From RGIG1959 sp045651865 (GTDB lineage Bacteria; Bacillota; Clostridia; Oscillospirales; Acutalibacteraceae): a stretch of 11,420 nucleotides of DNA. The stretch spans positions 1 to 11,420 of the forward strand of contig JAZRTC010000146.1 of assembly GCA_045651865.1 (NCBI GenBank), given 5' to 3'. This document shows, in pieces, positions 1 to 6,871 of this stretch (positions within the stretch are counted from its first letter, which is position 1; every line of letters starts with the position of its first letter). The translations under genes were made by a program, and so were the position numbers. The notes beneath the pieces are model-generated. The model saw only the letters and a list, made by a program, of their open reading frames with translations. It ran no database searches and was not told the DNA's origin.

Positions 1-15
1 AATCAACTCCTTGGC

Positions 16-1389
16 TCACAGAACGACATGGCTACGATCCGACTTCACCCGTTCTGCGCCATTGCGATACAGCTGCATCACAATCTCCTGAAGCTCACGC
101 ACAACGATATTCTTTGCCAGTCCGCGAAGCGATCTTGCATCAGCCGTTCCGCCGCCGTGATACAGTATCAACGCCGCCAGCTGATCGGGATCATATTCCA
201 CCTTTACTCCCGATGCCGACTCAAACAAACCGATCTGTTTTTTCAGTTCGGTTTTGATGATTTCCGTAAGAGCAAACGGCTCAAGATGGTTAAACAACAC
301 AACATGACCGTTTGCCATGCGGGTTGTGATACATTCAGGGAAATACGGTTCATGTGTAACGGGATTGACATCCTTCCGCAGGGCATCCAGAATCACGCTA
401 CGGGGTGTTCCCGACAGGTCAAACACATTCGGATCGTCATAGAGTTCCTTGCCCGCGTTGGTGGTCATAATGATAATATTGTTGCGGAACGAAATCTCTT
501 TTTTGAGGCTGAAATCCATCAGACGACCTGCATCCAAAATCTGCAAAAACAGATGAATGGTATTGAGGTGTGCCTTTTCAATTTCGTCAAACACAATGAT
601 ACCGTTGGGGTGCTTGTGCGCAAATCCCGTCACGACATTGGCTTCTCCGTGATCGCCGTTAAATTTATTATTGGCAAGATTGTCGGAATACTCCGTCATA
701 TCCACAACCAAAATCTCGCGGTCAAGATAGTTCTTGCACTGATTGGCAAGGAATGTCTTACCGACACCCGAAGGACCCGTGAACAGGAATGTTGCAAGCG
801 GTGTGATGCGATCAGGGTCCTGAGACGCAAACATCTCACACTCAAAAATCGTCTGCACGACCTCTTCCACCGCATGACGCTGACCTTTCACCTTCTGAAG
901 GAGTCCCTCCTTCATTAAAGTCAGCTTATTCGCCTGTCCCGAAAGCGTGATCGCTTCCTTATCGGTTTTACATTTTGTTTCCTGCGCTTCGCCTTTGTCT
1001 TCACGACGAATCATCTCAAACTTCATCTCATTTGCGCTGTCATCCGTTGCAGGTTCACGCGTAATCCCTTTAATGGGAGATTCTTCTTTCTGAAGCGGTT
1101 CCTGCTGTGTGCTTTTCACCGAAAATGAAACCGAGCCAAACGCCGATTCATCCGGCAAAACCGCCATAAGGCACATTTTCACAATTGTTTCGCATTCTTC
1201 AAGCGGCAGATCCGACTGAAGTTCAAAAGTATGGCTGAATCTGCCGTTGGCATTGTGTGCAGGTGTAATACCAAACGCTTCGCTGAGAGCTTTGTGCAGG
1301 TCATCGCCGATTTCACGATCGTGTTTGGATTTATAATCCCACACAATGTCCATTGATCGGAATGTTACAGAGATTTTGATTGTGTTCAT
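16..1389 (-). CDS. Single-ring ClpB/ClpA-type AAA+ ATPase lacking the canonical pore loop
   Basis: The 457-residue protein carries one AAA+ module of the type found as the second ring of ClpA/ClpB. Visible motifs are a ClpB-like linker (VKGQRHAVEEV, about 167-177), Walker A GPSGVGKT (205-212), Walker B IIVFDEIEKAH (264-274), sensor 1 in MTTN (308-311), a likely arginine finger at R357 and sensor 2 ADARSLRG (416-423). Residues 1-95 form an alpha/beta-looking domain I do not recognise, and about 96-150 is a charged linker. There is no Clp N-domain and no first ATPase ring. The segment between M231 and the Walker B strand is about six residues shorter than in ClpB and lacks the GYVG pore loop, so classical polypeptide threading is doubtful. 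The ATG at 1389 follows an AGGCGG-like site. The gene lies 104 nt downstream of the YbjN-like gene on the same strand and is probably cotranscribed with it. ATP-dependent remodelling is inferred; the partner is unknown. Confidence 0.85.
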   Translation of the reverse strand: MNTIKISVTFRSMDIVWDYKSKHDREIGDDLHKALSEAFGITPAHNANGRFSHTFELQSDLPLEECETIVKMCLMAVLPDESAFGSVSFSVKSTQQEPLQKEESPIKGITREPATDDSANEMKFEMIRREDKGEAQETKCKTDKEAITLSGQANKLTLMKEGLLQKVKGQRHAVEEVVQTIFECEMFASQDPDRITPLATFLFTGPSGVGKTFLANQCKNYLDREILVVDMTEYSDNLANNKFNGDHGEANVVTGFAHKHPNGIIVFDEIEKAHLNTIHLFLQILDAGRLMDFSLKKEISFRNNIIIMTTNAGKELYDDPNVFDLSGTPRSVILDALRKDVNPVTHEPYFPECITTRMANGHVVLFNHLEPFALTEIIKTELKKQIGLFESASGVKVEYDPDQLAALILYHGGGTADARSLRGLAKNIVVRELQEIVMQLYRNGAERVKSDRSHVVL

Positions 1390-1493
1390 TGCTTTTTACC
1401 GCCTTTACTTTGTAAAAAAGAAAACTCACCGCCGCAACACTCAAGCACATACTATATACAGCTTGAACACCGTGGCGATGAGAATGTTTTGTC

Positions 1494-1898
1494 TTAGCCG
1501 TAGATTGCTTTCATAACAACAGGTTTTGCTTCATCGCTGATCTGAATCATACGAACAAGCAGTTCAAACGCTTCATCCGCCGCATTATCAGCTGACAGAA
1601 TCGCATCGTCATGAACAATAATATCACGGTCTTTGTCAACATAATATGTGACCCATTTGTATTTGCAGTTCAGCTCATTGCAAATGAAAATGGCATCAGC
1701 GATGCGGTCCTCGGGAACATTTTCATACACAAGATAAAGAGACAAATAGGTTCCGTTTTCTCCGCTGAAGAACATACGCACCTCTTTGCCTTTATACGGG
1801 AAAGAGACCACATCATCGCCGTTGTTTGTTACGGTAGACGAAAACTGAAGATTCTTCGACTCAAGATTTTTCTTAAACAGATCTGCGCACATCGACAT
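1494..1898 (-). CDS. YbjN-like protein (type III secretion chaperone-like fold)
   Basis: A 134-residue soluble acidic protein with no signal peptide or membrane segment. The pattern of an N-terminal helix, a beta-meander (VVSFPYKGKEVRMFF, then YLSLYLVYE), a short helix with ICNELN and another strand pair (KWVTYYVDKDRDIIVHDD) before a long C-terminal helix resembles YbjN-domain proteins, which adopt a type III secretion chaperone-like fold. Their biochemical role is generally unclear. The start is the ATG at 1898 because AAGGAG at 1907-1912 lies 8 nt upstream; an in-frame GTG at 1907 overlaps that ribosome-binding site and is unlikely to be used. It is the first gene after a consensus promoter (1927-1955) and is followed by the AAA+ gene, which suggests the two act together. 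The family assignment is moderately sure and the function is not known. Confidence 0.65.
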   Translation of the reverse strand: MSMCADLFKKNLESKNLQFSSTVTNNGDDVVSFPYKGKEVRMFFSGENGTYLSLYLVYENVPEDRIADAIFICNELNCKYKWVTYYVDKDRDIIVHDDAILSADNAADEAFELLVRMIQISDEAKPVVMKAIYG

Positions 1899-1906
1899 GG
1901 CAATCA

Positions 1907-1912
1907 CTCCTT
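1907..1912 (-). promoter_or_regulatory. Ribosome-binding site that fixes the YbjN-like start
   Basis: AAGGAG on the minus strand, 8 nt before the ATG at 1898. The upstream in-frame GTG at 1907 overlaps its last base, so the ATG is preferred. Confidence 0.75.
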
Positions 1913-1926
1913 ACAGAATTTAGTAT

Positions 1927-1955
1927 ATTATATCATCGCTTTCGTGCTTTGTCAA
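1927..1955 (-). promoter_or_regulatory. Consensus sigma-A promoter for the YbjN-like/AAA+ pair
   Basis: On the minus strand TTGACA (1950-1955) and TATAAT (1927-1932) are separated by exactly 17 nt. Both hexamers match consensus fully. Transcription would run into the YbjN-like gene, whose ATG lies 29 nt past the -10 box. Confidence 0.85.
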
Positions 1956-2003
1956 CACAAACACACATAACGGAGGTTGGATTTTTGTTTGTTTTTACCT
2001 ATG

Positions 2004-2032
2004 TTGACAGCAAAAGAAATTCCCGATATAAT
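2004..2032 (+). promoter_or_regulatory. Consensus sigma-A promoter for the PHP gene
   Basis: TTGACA (2004-2009) and TATAAT (2027-2032) with a 17-nt spacer, all matching consensus, 35 nt upstream of the PHP start codon. It is divergent from the promoter at 1927-1955, with about 48 nt between the two -35 boxes. Confidence 0.87.
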
Positions 2033-2067
2033 GAAAGCATCGTTTAAACTAGGAAGGTGTCTGCTAT

Positions 2068-3087
2068 ATGCTTCTGATTGACCCGCACAAAACACAATAC
2101 AAAGCCAATCTTCATTGTCATTCAACCCTCTCAGACGGCAAGCTGACTCCGGAAGAGTTGAAATACGCTTACAGGCAACAAGGGTATTCTGTTCTGGCAA
2201 TCACTGATCACGAATCACCGAAAAACCATTCCGCAATGAACGAGAGAGACTTTCTCCTGATCACAGGCTATGAGGCGTATATCCGTACCAGCCCCGACTG
2301 CCGCTACGATGTATTTTCACCTGAAGTGCACCTGAATCTGTTTGCGCGCAAACCTGATAACGAAACTTTGATTTGCTATAATCCTGCCTGCTGTAAATAC
2401 CTCACACAAGAACAGCAGGCGGCAATCCGCAAAGCCGGTACACAACGCACCCGCGAATACACAACCGACTATGTCAACGAATTCATCCGTACCGCACGCG
2501 AAAACGGGTATCTGGTTGCATACAACCACCCTGTTTGGTCGATGGAGGAGGAATCGCGGATTCTCAGCTATGACGGCATATTCAGCATGGAGATGGTCAA
2601 CGGGAACAGCGACAGCCTTAACGGCATGGAATACAACGGACCGTTGTATGATAAACTGATCCGTAACGGCAAACGATGGTTTGTACACGCTGCCGATGAT
2701 AACCACAACTCCTATCCGTTCGGTCATCCGCAAAACGATTCTTTCCGTGCATTCACGATGATTTCAGCAGAAGAATTGTCGTACAGTGCCATCATCCGTG
2801 CGATGGAGCAAGGCGATATGTATGCCTCCACCGGCCCGCTTATCCACGAGCTGTCCTTTGAAAACGGAACGGTGCAGATCGAGTGCTCCCCCGCCTCCCG
2901 CGTGATCTGTCATTTTGGCAGCAAACACCCCTACTCCGTTCATGCCGAAACAGGACAAGACATCACCTCTGCCGCGATTGAGCTTCATCCGCAAGCAAAA
3001 TACCTGCGTGTAACTGTGATTGACGCGCAAGGTCACACCGCCGATACAAGAGCCTACTCACGCGAAGAACTGGGATTAAACACCTAA
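2068..3087 (+). CDS. PHP-domain metal-dependent phosphoesterase
   Basis: A 339-residue soluble protein of the polymerase and histidinol phosphatase (PHP) fold, a family of metal-dependent phosphoesterases. The signature is complete: motif LHCHSTLSDG (15-24, with H16 and H18), ITDHES (45-50), E69 in GYEAY, H88 in VHLNLF, H154 in AYNHP, and the C-terminal HAADDNHN (207-214) with the nearby STGPL (254-258). These residues are the expected trinuclear metal ligands. The length suits stand-alone PHP proteins rather than a polymerase domain; residues 262-325 look like a C-terminal beta domain. The ATG at 2068 follows AGGAAGG by 10 nt. It is a single-gene unit with its own consensus promoter and terminator. 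The substrate (nucleotide, sugar phosphate or other phosphoester) cannot be read from the sequence. Confidence 0.9.
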   Translation: MLLIDPHKTQYKANLHCHSTLSDGKLTPEELKYAYRQQGYSVLAITDHESPKNHSAMNERDFLLITGYEAYIRTSPDCRYDVFSPEVHLNLFARKPDNETLICYNPACCKYLTQEQQAAIRKAGTQRTREYTTDYVNEFIRTARENGYLVAYNHPVWSMEEESRILSYDGIFSMEMVNGNSDSLNGMEYNGPLYDKLIRNGKRWFVHAADDNHNSYPFGHPQNDSFRAFTMISAEELSYSAIIRAMEQGDMYASTGPLIHELSFENGTVQIECSPASRVICHFGSKHPYSVHAETGQDITSAAIELHPQAKYLRVTVIDAQGHTADTRAYSREELGLNT

Positions 3088-3088
3088 C

Positions 3089-3124
3089 AAAAAGGAGCAA
3101 GCCGTCAGGCTTGCTCCTTTTTTT
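3089..3124. terminator. Bidirectional intrinsic terminator between convergent genes
   Basis: A perfect 15-bp inverted repeat, with AAAAAGGAGCAAGCC at 3089-3103 and its complement at 3108-3122, closes a 4-nt loop and is followed by a T run to 3124. A matching A run on the left makes it work in both directions. It begins 2 nt after the PHP stop codon. The stop codon of the opposing GIY-YIG gene (3105-3107) lies inside the loop, so the right arm is coding sequence for that gene. Confidence 0.93.
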
Positions 3125-3362
3125 GTATCATAAGAATTTTCTGTTCACGCGTCATCCGTTTGATGGCACATTCCCGCTTAAGTGCATCGGTTTTTGACAA
3201 AAACTCCTCGGTATAGACCACTTCAACGGGACGGCGCGACTTCGTATATTTGGCACCTTTTCCATCATTATGCGTCTTAACACGCTGTTGTACATCCGTT
3301 GTATATCCGCAATAAAGCGTATCATCGGCGCACCGAAGAAGATACACATAATACATCTTCAT
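3105..3362 (-). CDS. GIY-YIG nuclease-fold small protein (YhbQ/UPF0213-like)
   Basis: An 85-residue protein consisting of a single GIY-YIG domain. The two signature strands are VYLL (6-9) and YCGY (17-20), followed by the conserved arginine and histidine in QQRVKTHN (25-32), KYT (38-40) and the catalytic-type glutamate E64 in KRECAIKR. This is the usual length for the stand-alone YhbQ/YurQ-like group, which are presumed DNA nucleases of poorly defined role. The start ATG shares one base with the stop of the preceding TPM gene (TGATG), implying translational coupling; a second Met at codon 3 is an alternative start. It is the last gene of the minus-strand operon and ends inside the loop of the terminator hairpin, so its last residues (KKEQA) are encoded by the stem. 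Whether it belongs functionally with the membrane proteins upstream is doubtful; it may be a passenger. Confidence 0.9.
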   Translation of the reverse strand: MKMYYVYLLRCADDTLYCGYTTDVQQRVKTHNDGKGAKYTKSRRPVEVVYTEEFLSKTDALKRECAIKRMTREQKILMIQKKEQA

Positions 3363-4120
3363 CAGAATTTACCGCCACCACCGCCGTGCGATCTGCCCGA
3401 CGAGGAAGTGTGTGTGCGTGAACCGCTTGACTCGGTAGCCCGTTTGACTGCCGATACATTGCGATACAGGAAAATCTCATTCGACTGCGTAATCCGTAAG
3501 CTATCGGTTTTGACATACTCCGTCGCCGCCGATTGCCGACGCACGGATTTCAGCTTGCTTTTCATAACCATCGTTGCAATAAACGCCACGACCAGTCCGA
3601 TCACCAAAGCTACGATCAGATTGAAACCGAAATCAAACGGAAATCCGTTGATCTCACCGTTGATATAATATTCACATTCATCAACAAAAATCTCAAATGC
3701 ATCCGCATACCAGCCGCTTGAAAGATCGCTGAGCATCAGATCGCCGATCAGCTCGATCGTACTGTCCTCAAACGCACGGATTCCCAGTCCTGTCGTGGAG
3801 ATCCACCAGTCGCGGTCCTCCATACTGATCAACAGTAAAACACCGTCATAGTTTTCGCCGTATCCGTAGCCGTTATAATCAAAGAAATCATCGGCATACG
3901 CCATCGGAGTTTTACCACCCGTGGAAAGCGTTGTCACAATCACAACATCCGTATGATAAGTTTCGCTGACCTCATCCAGCCTTGCGCGGATGGCGGTTTC
4001 CTCATCAACAGTCAACAGATCAGCGTTATCCACAAGACGGTCGGGATGCGCAAACACCGAGACCGACAGAACAGCGCACAACATAAAGAAGCAAAGTAAA
4101 ACCGAACCAAACTTTTTCAT
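3362..4120 (-). CDS. TPM-domain membrane protein, YdjH-like
   Basis: A 252-residue protein with a signal peptide (about 1-24, cleavage near SVFA-HP), an extracytoplasmic TPM domain (about 26-150, with LTVDEETAIRARL, DVVIVTT and DYNGYGYGENYDGVLLLIS), one transmembrane segment (about 166-186), and a cytoplasmic tail ending SSSGRSHGGGGGKF, a tail typical of these proteins. Domain order and length match YdjH of Bacillus subtilis, which acts at the membrane with the zinc-ribbon protein YdjG and the SPFH protein YdjI. The start is the ATG at 4120 because the sequence AGGGGG lies 10 nt upstream, overlapping the stop of the preceding gene; the open frame runs further upstream to 4246, but the extra 42 residues only read through the neighbouring gene. 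It is separated from the YdjG-like gene by 13 nt. A phosphatase role has been suggested for some TPM domains, but none can be claimed here. Confidence 0.87.
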   Translation of the reverse strand: MKKFGSVLLCFFMLCAVLSVSVFAHPDRLVDNADLLTVDEETAIRARLDEVSETYHTDVVIVTTLSTGGKTPMAYADDFFDYNGYGYGENYDGVLLLISMEDRDWWISTTGLGIRAFEDSTIELIGDLMLSDLSSGWYADAFEIFVDECEYYINGEINGFPFDFGFNLIVALVIGLVVAFIATMVMKSKLKSVRRQSAATEYVKTDSLRITQSNEIFLYRNVSAVKRATESSGSRTHTSSSGRSHGGGGGKF

Positions 4121-4133
4121 TTTGTGCACCCCC

Positions 4134-5219
4134 TTACAGCAACCAAAGCAGGAAGCTGAGCGCAAACACGCCTGCCGCCACCGCGCCGAACAAACCAAAA
4201 AACCATCTCTTGAACGCCGTCTTATCCATTGGCAGATCGCCGACAAACTTGCCCGTCTGACCGTTCATGGCAAAGGTGTATTTTTGACCGTTCCAGGTGG
4301 TATTCAACAGCCACACGGGATACAGTGCATATTTCGCGCGTCCGTTTTGCAACTGAATGTTCGTTGAAACAGGGACAATGGAGCTATACCCCATCACTGT
4401 GGACGCAAACGCCTGCTCAGTGCTTCTTTTGACGCGAGTATTGGCGCGTTCAATGCTTTGTTCGGAATCAACATCGTATTTGTCTGCCAGATATCCTGCC
4501 AGATACGCTGTTTGAAAATCAACAGCTTGAGAAAAATCAAACGGTTCGATCGCTTCCATCAGTGCATCGTCCATCTTACTGGATCCATCCACAGGAATTC
4601 GCTCAAACCCAAGAGAACCCGCGCGCACCACCGCATAATGACTGGTCTCGGTATAATTGTATTGGCTGTCACTCCAATGTCGGACACGCGTTGCTTTATA
4701 ACGGATATGGGCATCGGCATCCGTGTCAAACAGCCAGAACGGCACATAAACACCCTTAACCTCGTCCAGATGGTTCTGATCCTGAAACACCTTCGGAAGC
4801 AAGCGTTTGCCCATATAGTGCTTATGAAGCGCCGCCAACGCCGCTTTTTTATCCAGCTTAAAAGGAATGACATAATCAGGTTTCAACATACCGCTGAACT
4901 GCTCAGTCATCACAACAGGATTACCGCAAAACGGACAAGAGGTTGCCGCGGTGGTTTCGTCACCGACAATCTCACCGCCGCAGGATTTGCAGACATACGA
5001 GCGCAGACTGTCGGCCTCTCCCTCTTGCCACTGCGTGCCTGCCGCCGTGTCCCACGACATATCATCGCCCTGCTCACCGCTGAGCACTTCGTCATAGGAT
5101 GCAAGCGTTTCCATTTCAAATTCCGTATCGCAATACGGACATTTCATCTTTTGCAATCCGCTGTCAAACTCAATCGCACCGTCACAGCACGGACATTTAT
5201 AGTGAAGCAATTGTGCCAC
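4134..5219 (-). CDS. Double-zinc-ribbon membrane protein, YdjG-like
   Basis: A 361-residue protein with two N-terminal TFIIB-type zinc ribbons: C9/C12 with C27/C30, and C77/C80 with C95/C98, separated by an acidic linker. A mainly beta middle domain follows (VYVPFWLFDTDADAHI, then PVWLLNTTWNGQKYTFAMNG), and the protein ends in a positively flanked hydrophobic segment (about 340-361) that should anchor it in the membrane with the ribbons in the cytoplasm. The architecture matches Bacillus subtilis YdjG, a partner of YdjH and YdjI. I place the start at GTG 5219 because AAAGGAG (5228-5234) lies exactly 8 nt upstream; the in-frame GTG at 5228 overlaps that site. It lies 35 nt after the SPFH gene and 13 nt before the TPM gene. 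It is likely an adaptor; no catalytic residues are evident. Confidence 0.85.
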   Translation of the reverse strand: MAQLLHYKCPCCDGAIEFDSGLQKMKCPYCDTEFEMETLASYDEVLSGEQGDDMSWDTAAGTQWQEGEADSLRSYVCKSCGGEIVGDETTAATSCPFCGNPVVMTEQFSGMLKPDYVIPFKLDKKAALAALHKHYMGKRLLPKVFQDQNHLDEVKGVYVPFWLFDTDADAHIRYKATRVRHWSDSQYNYTETSHYAVVRAGSLGFERIPVDGSSKMDDALMEAIEPFDFSQAVDFQTAYLAGYLADKYDVDSEQSIERANTRVKRSTEQAFASTVMGYSSIVPVSTNIQLQNGRAKYALYPVWLLNTTWNGQKYTFAMNGQTGKFVGDLPMDKTAFKRWFFGLFGAVAAGVFALSFLLWLL

Positions 5220-5227
5220 AAGAAACA

Positions 5228-5234
5228 CTCCTTT
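5228..5234 (-). promoter_or_regulatory. Ribosome-binding site that fixes the YdjG-like GTG start
   Basis: AAAGGAG on the minus strand with an 8-nt spacer to GTG at 5219. The longer frame's GTG at 5228 shares its last base, which rules it out sterically. Confidence 0.75.
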
Positions 5235-5254
5235 CTTGAAAGCATCCGATAAAA

Positions 5255-6565
5255 TCAGATCTTATCGTTGTCGTTGAACGGATCACCGCACTCGGGACAG
5301 AACTTCGGCGGGTTGTGCGGATCTTCGGGCTCCCAGCCGCATTTATCACAGCGGTACAGCGGAGCGCCCTCCGGCTTCTTTGCGCCGCATTCCGCACAGA
5401 ATTTACCCTTATTCACCGCACCGCAAGCGCAGGTCCAGCCATCTGCCGCAGGCTTCGGTGCACCACATTCGGTGCAGAATTTGCCCGTTGCCGTGGCGCC
5501 GCACGCGCATTGCCATCCGCCTGCTGCAGGCTGAGCTGCTTGCTGTGCCATACCCGCCGCATGGAATTGCTGTGCCGCGTTAAAACCGCCGCCCATGGCG
5601 CCGTTTGCCATGCCCATTCCGATAAAGCCGTTCATAGCGCCGCCTTCATTGCCCGCCGCCGTCTCCATTGCATTAGCAGTAGCGGTGGTCATACGACCCG
5701 CCATCATAAACGCGTTGCCACCGTAGGTCGCCGAGTCTTCCATCTCGTTGATCTTCTTCATATCCTCATCCGTGAGGGTAATGGGATTCAGGGCAATCTT
5801 CTCCACCGAAATACCGCGGGACTCCACCCACTCGGCTTTCAGCGCTTCATTCATCGCCTCTTTGAGCTCATTGACCTTCGCAGGAAGCTGTGCAGGGCGA
5901 AGTTCCTGCTCCGCCAACACACCAAAGGCGGGCTGCAATGCCGAAATAAACTCCGTTTTAAGCTGCTCGTCGATCATATCGCGGGTATACTCATCCTCAA
6001 CATTGCCGCACACCTTGGTGTAGAACAGCATCGGATCAGAAATTGTGTAGGAGTACACACCATTGCAACGCACCTGCACCGTACGGCTCATACCGATACG
6101 CTTGTTCATCACCTCAAAGATGATCGGACTCGGCGTACCGAATTTGTTATTCATGATTTCTTTGGTGTTGAAATAGTACACACGCTGATCCTTGCCCGTG
6201 TCGCCGCCGTAAGCAAAACGCTTGCCGATCGTCTTAAAGGTATCCAGAATGCTCTGGCCGAATTTGCCTGCAAAAATCGACGGCTCTGTCGAGGTGTCAT
6301 AGGTGTATTCACCCGGCTCAGCGCAGAATTCTACAACTTTGCCTTGCTCAACAATGATCATACATTGGCCGTCTGCCACCGCAATACCCGAACCGTTGGA
6401 GATGATGTTGCTTTCACCTTTCGTGTTGGAGGAACGACCGCTCGTACGCTTTTGACCCTTCTTGACCAGCACATCCATCGACAGTGCATCACAATAGAAA
6501 AACTCCTTCCACTGATCCGCCAGCACGCCGCCGACAGCGCCAATACCTGCTTTAATAAGTCCCAT
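5255..6565 (-). CDS. SPFH (band 7) protein with three C-terminal zinc ribbons, YdjI-like
   Basis: A 436-residue protein. Residues about 10-275 are the SPFH/virion-core-protein-like domain seen in Bacillus subtilis YdjI: an amphipathic or weakly hydrophobic N-terminus (GLIKAGIGAVGGVLADQW), the conserved stretch IAVADGQCMIIVEQGKVV (61-78), GEYTYD (85-90), and the C-terminal part ISVEKIALNPITLTDEDM. A Met/Gly/Ala-rich flexible linker follows (about 285-349), then three zinc ribbons: C353/C355 with C364/C367, C379/C381 with C390/C393, and C406/C409 with C423/C426. SPFH proteins assemble on membranes as large oligomers and organise membrane microdomains. YdjI is recruited by YdjG and YdjH, and relatives of both are the next two genes. 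The ATG at 6565 follows AAAGGAG by 9 nt. The tail is longer than I expect for YdjI, and the first two ribbons are near-duplicates. Soluble, membrane-recruited location is inferred. Confidence 0.88.
   Translation of the reverse strand: MGLIKAGIGAVGGVLADQWKEFFYCDALSMDVLVKKGQKRTSGRSSNTKGESNIISNGSGIAVADGQCMIIVEQGKVVEFCAEPGEYTYDTSTEPSIFAGKFGQSILDTFKTIGKRFAYGGDTGKDQRVYYFNTKEIMNNKFGTPSPIIFEVMNKRIGMSRTVQVRCNGVYSYTISDPMLFYTKVCGNVEDEYTRDMIDEQLKTEFISALQPAFGVLAEQELRPAQLPAKVNELKEAMNEALKAEWVESRGISVEKIALNPITLTDEDMKKINEMEDSATYGGNAFMMAGRMTTATANAMETAAGNEGGAMNGFIGMGMANGAMGGGFNAAQQFHAAGMAQQAAQPAAGGWQCACGATATGKFCTECGAPKPAADGWTCACGAVNKGKFCAECGAKKPEGAPLYRCDKCGWEPEDPHNPPKFCPECGDPFNDNDKI
5392..5525 (-). repeat. Tandem duplication encoding zinc ribbons 1 and 2 of the SPFH protein
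   Basis: The encoded units at residues 351-372 and 377-398 both follow the pattern W-x-C-A-C-G-A-x4-G-K-F-C-x-E-C-G-A-x-K-P. The spacing is identical and the flanking tryptophan and KP are conserved, so one ribbon was copied within the gene. The third ribbon (406-426) has a different spacing and is not part of this duplication. Confidence 0.75.
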
Positions 6566-6586
6566 AATGAAAAACTCCTTTCAAAA

Positions 6587-6871
6587 TCAATTCACCGTAT
6601 CGTTATGCCGGGATGCCCCGACTGAGTACGGATTTTTGTTTTCTTTCGGTTGATCGGGTGTTGCACACCTGTTTGCCCATGCAAATAAGACCATACGCAA
6701 TACAAGAAGCAAAAACCACACACCAAGTGCCAGCCAGAACCACCCGATCGAAATATCCAGCCAGATATGCAGTGCAAGTAAAATCCACGCAGGGATTGTT
6801 CCGTCCAGATTAAACACCATATTCAACAATAAGCACAACAGCAAATTGCTGTGTTCTCTCCATTTATGCAC
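6587..6871 (-). CDS. Small membrane protein of unknown function
   Basis: I do not recognise this family. The 94-residue product has hydrophobic stretches at about 8-20 (NLLLCLLLNMVF), 27-38 (AWILLALHIWLD) and 41-65 (IGWFWLALGVWFLLLVLRMVLFAW), giving two or three membrane segments, and a polar tail ending in KENKNPYSVG and a short basic/acidic end. I choose GTG at 6871 as start because AGAGG (6880-6884) lies 8 nt upstream. ATG at 6889 has GGAGG directly abutting it with no spacer, and TTG at 6898 is weaker still. With this start the gene overlaps the end of the glycosidase gene by 8 nt, and 21 nt separate its stop from the SPFH start, so it is in the same operon. Its position suggests it may anchor or regulate the SPFH assembly, which is only inference. 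Confidence 0.7.
   Translation of the reverse strand: MHKWREHSNLLLCLLLNMVFNLDGTIPAWILLALHIWLDISIGWFWLALGVWFLLLVLRMVLFAWANRCATPDQPKENKNPYSVGASRHNDTVN

Noticed and set aside
28..918. Plus-strand 296-codon open frame opposite the AAA+ gene
   Set aside because: It lies wholly antisense to the Walker A/B region and its composition (many His, Arg, Ile, Cys) is that of a reverse-complement shadow.
1441..1466. Inverted repeat TCAAGC/GCTTGA between the YbjN-like and AAA+ genes
   Set aside because: Only six base pairs around a 14-nt loop with no T run; too weak to call a terminator or operator.
2001..2078. Short plus-strand frame starting ATG TTG ACA upstream of the PHP gene
   Set aside because: Its start lies in the promoter -35 region, upstream of the expected transcription start, so it would not be transcribed from that promoter.
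4121..4246. Upstream 42-codon extension of the TPM-domain gene
   Set aside because: The extension overlaps the YdjG-like gene, precedes the obvious signal peptide MKKFGSVLL, and has no ribosome-binding site.
4458..5252. Plus-strand 264-codon open frame opposite the YdjG-like gene
   Set aside because: It is antisense to a gene with intact zinc-ribbon motifs and has no domain or initiation signal of its own.
5315..6625. Plus-strand 436-codon open frame opposite the SPFH gene
   Set aside because: It is antisense to a clearly conserved protein, has Arg/His/Cys-rich composition typical of a shadow frame, and lacks a ribosome-binding site or recognisable domain.
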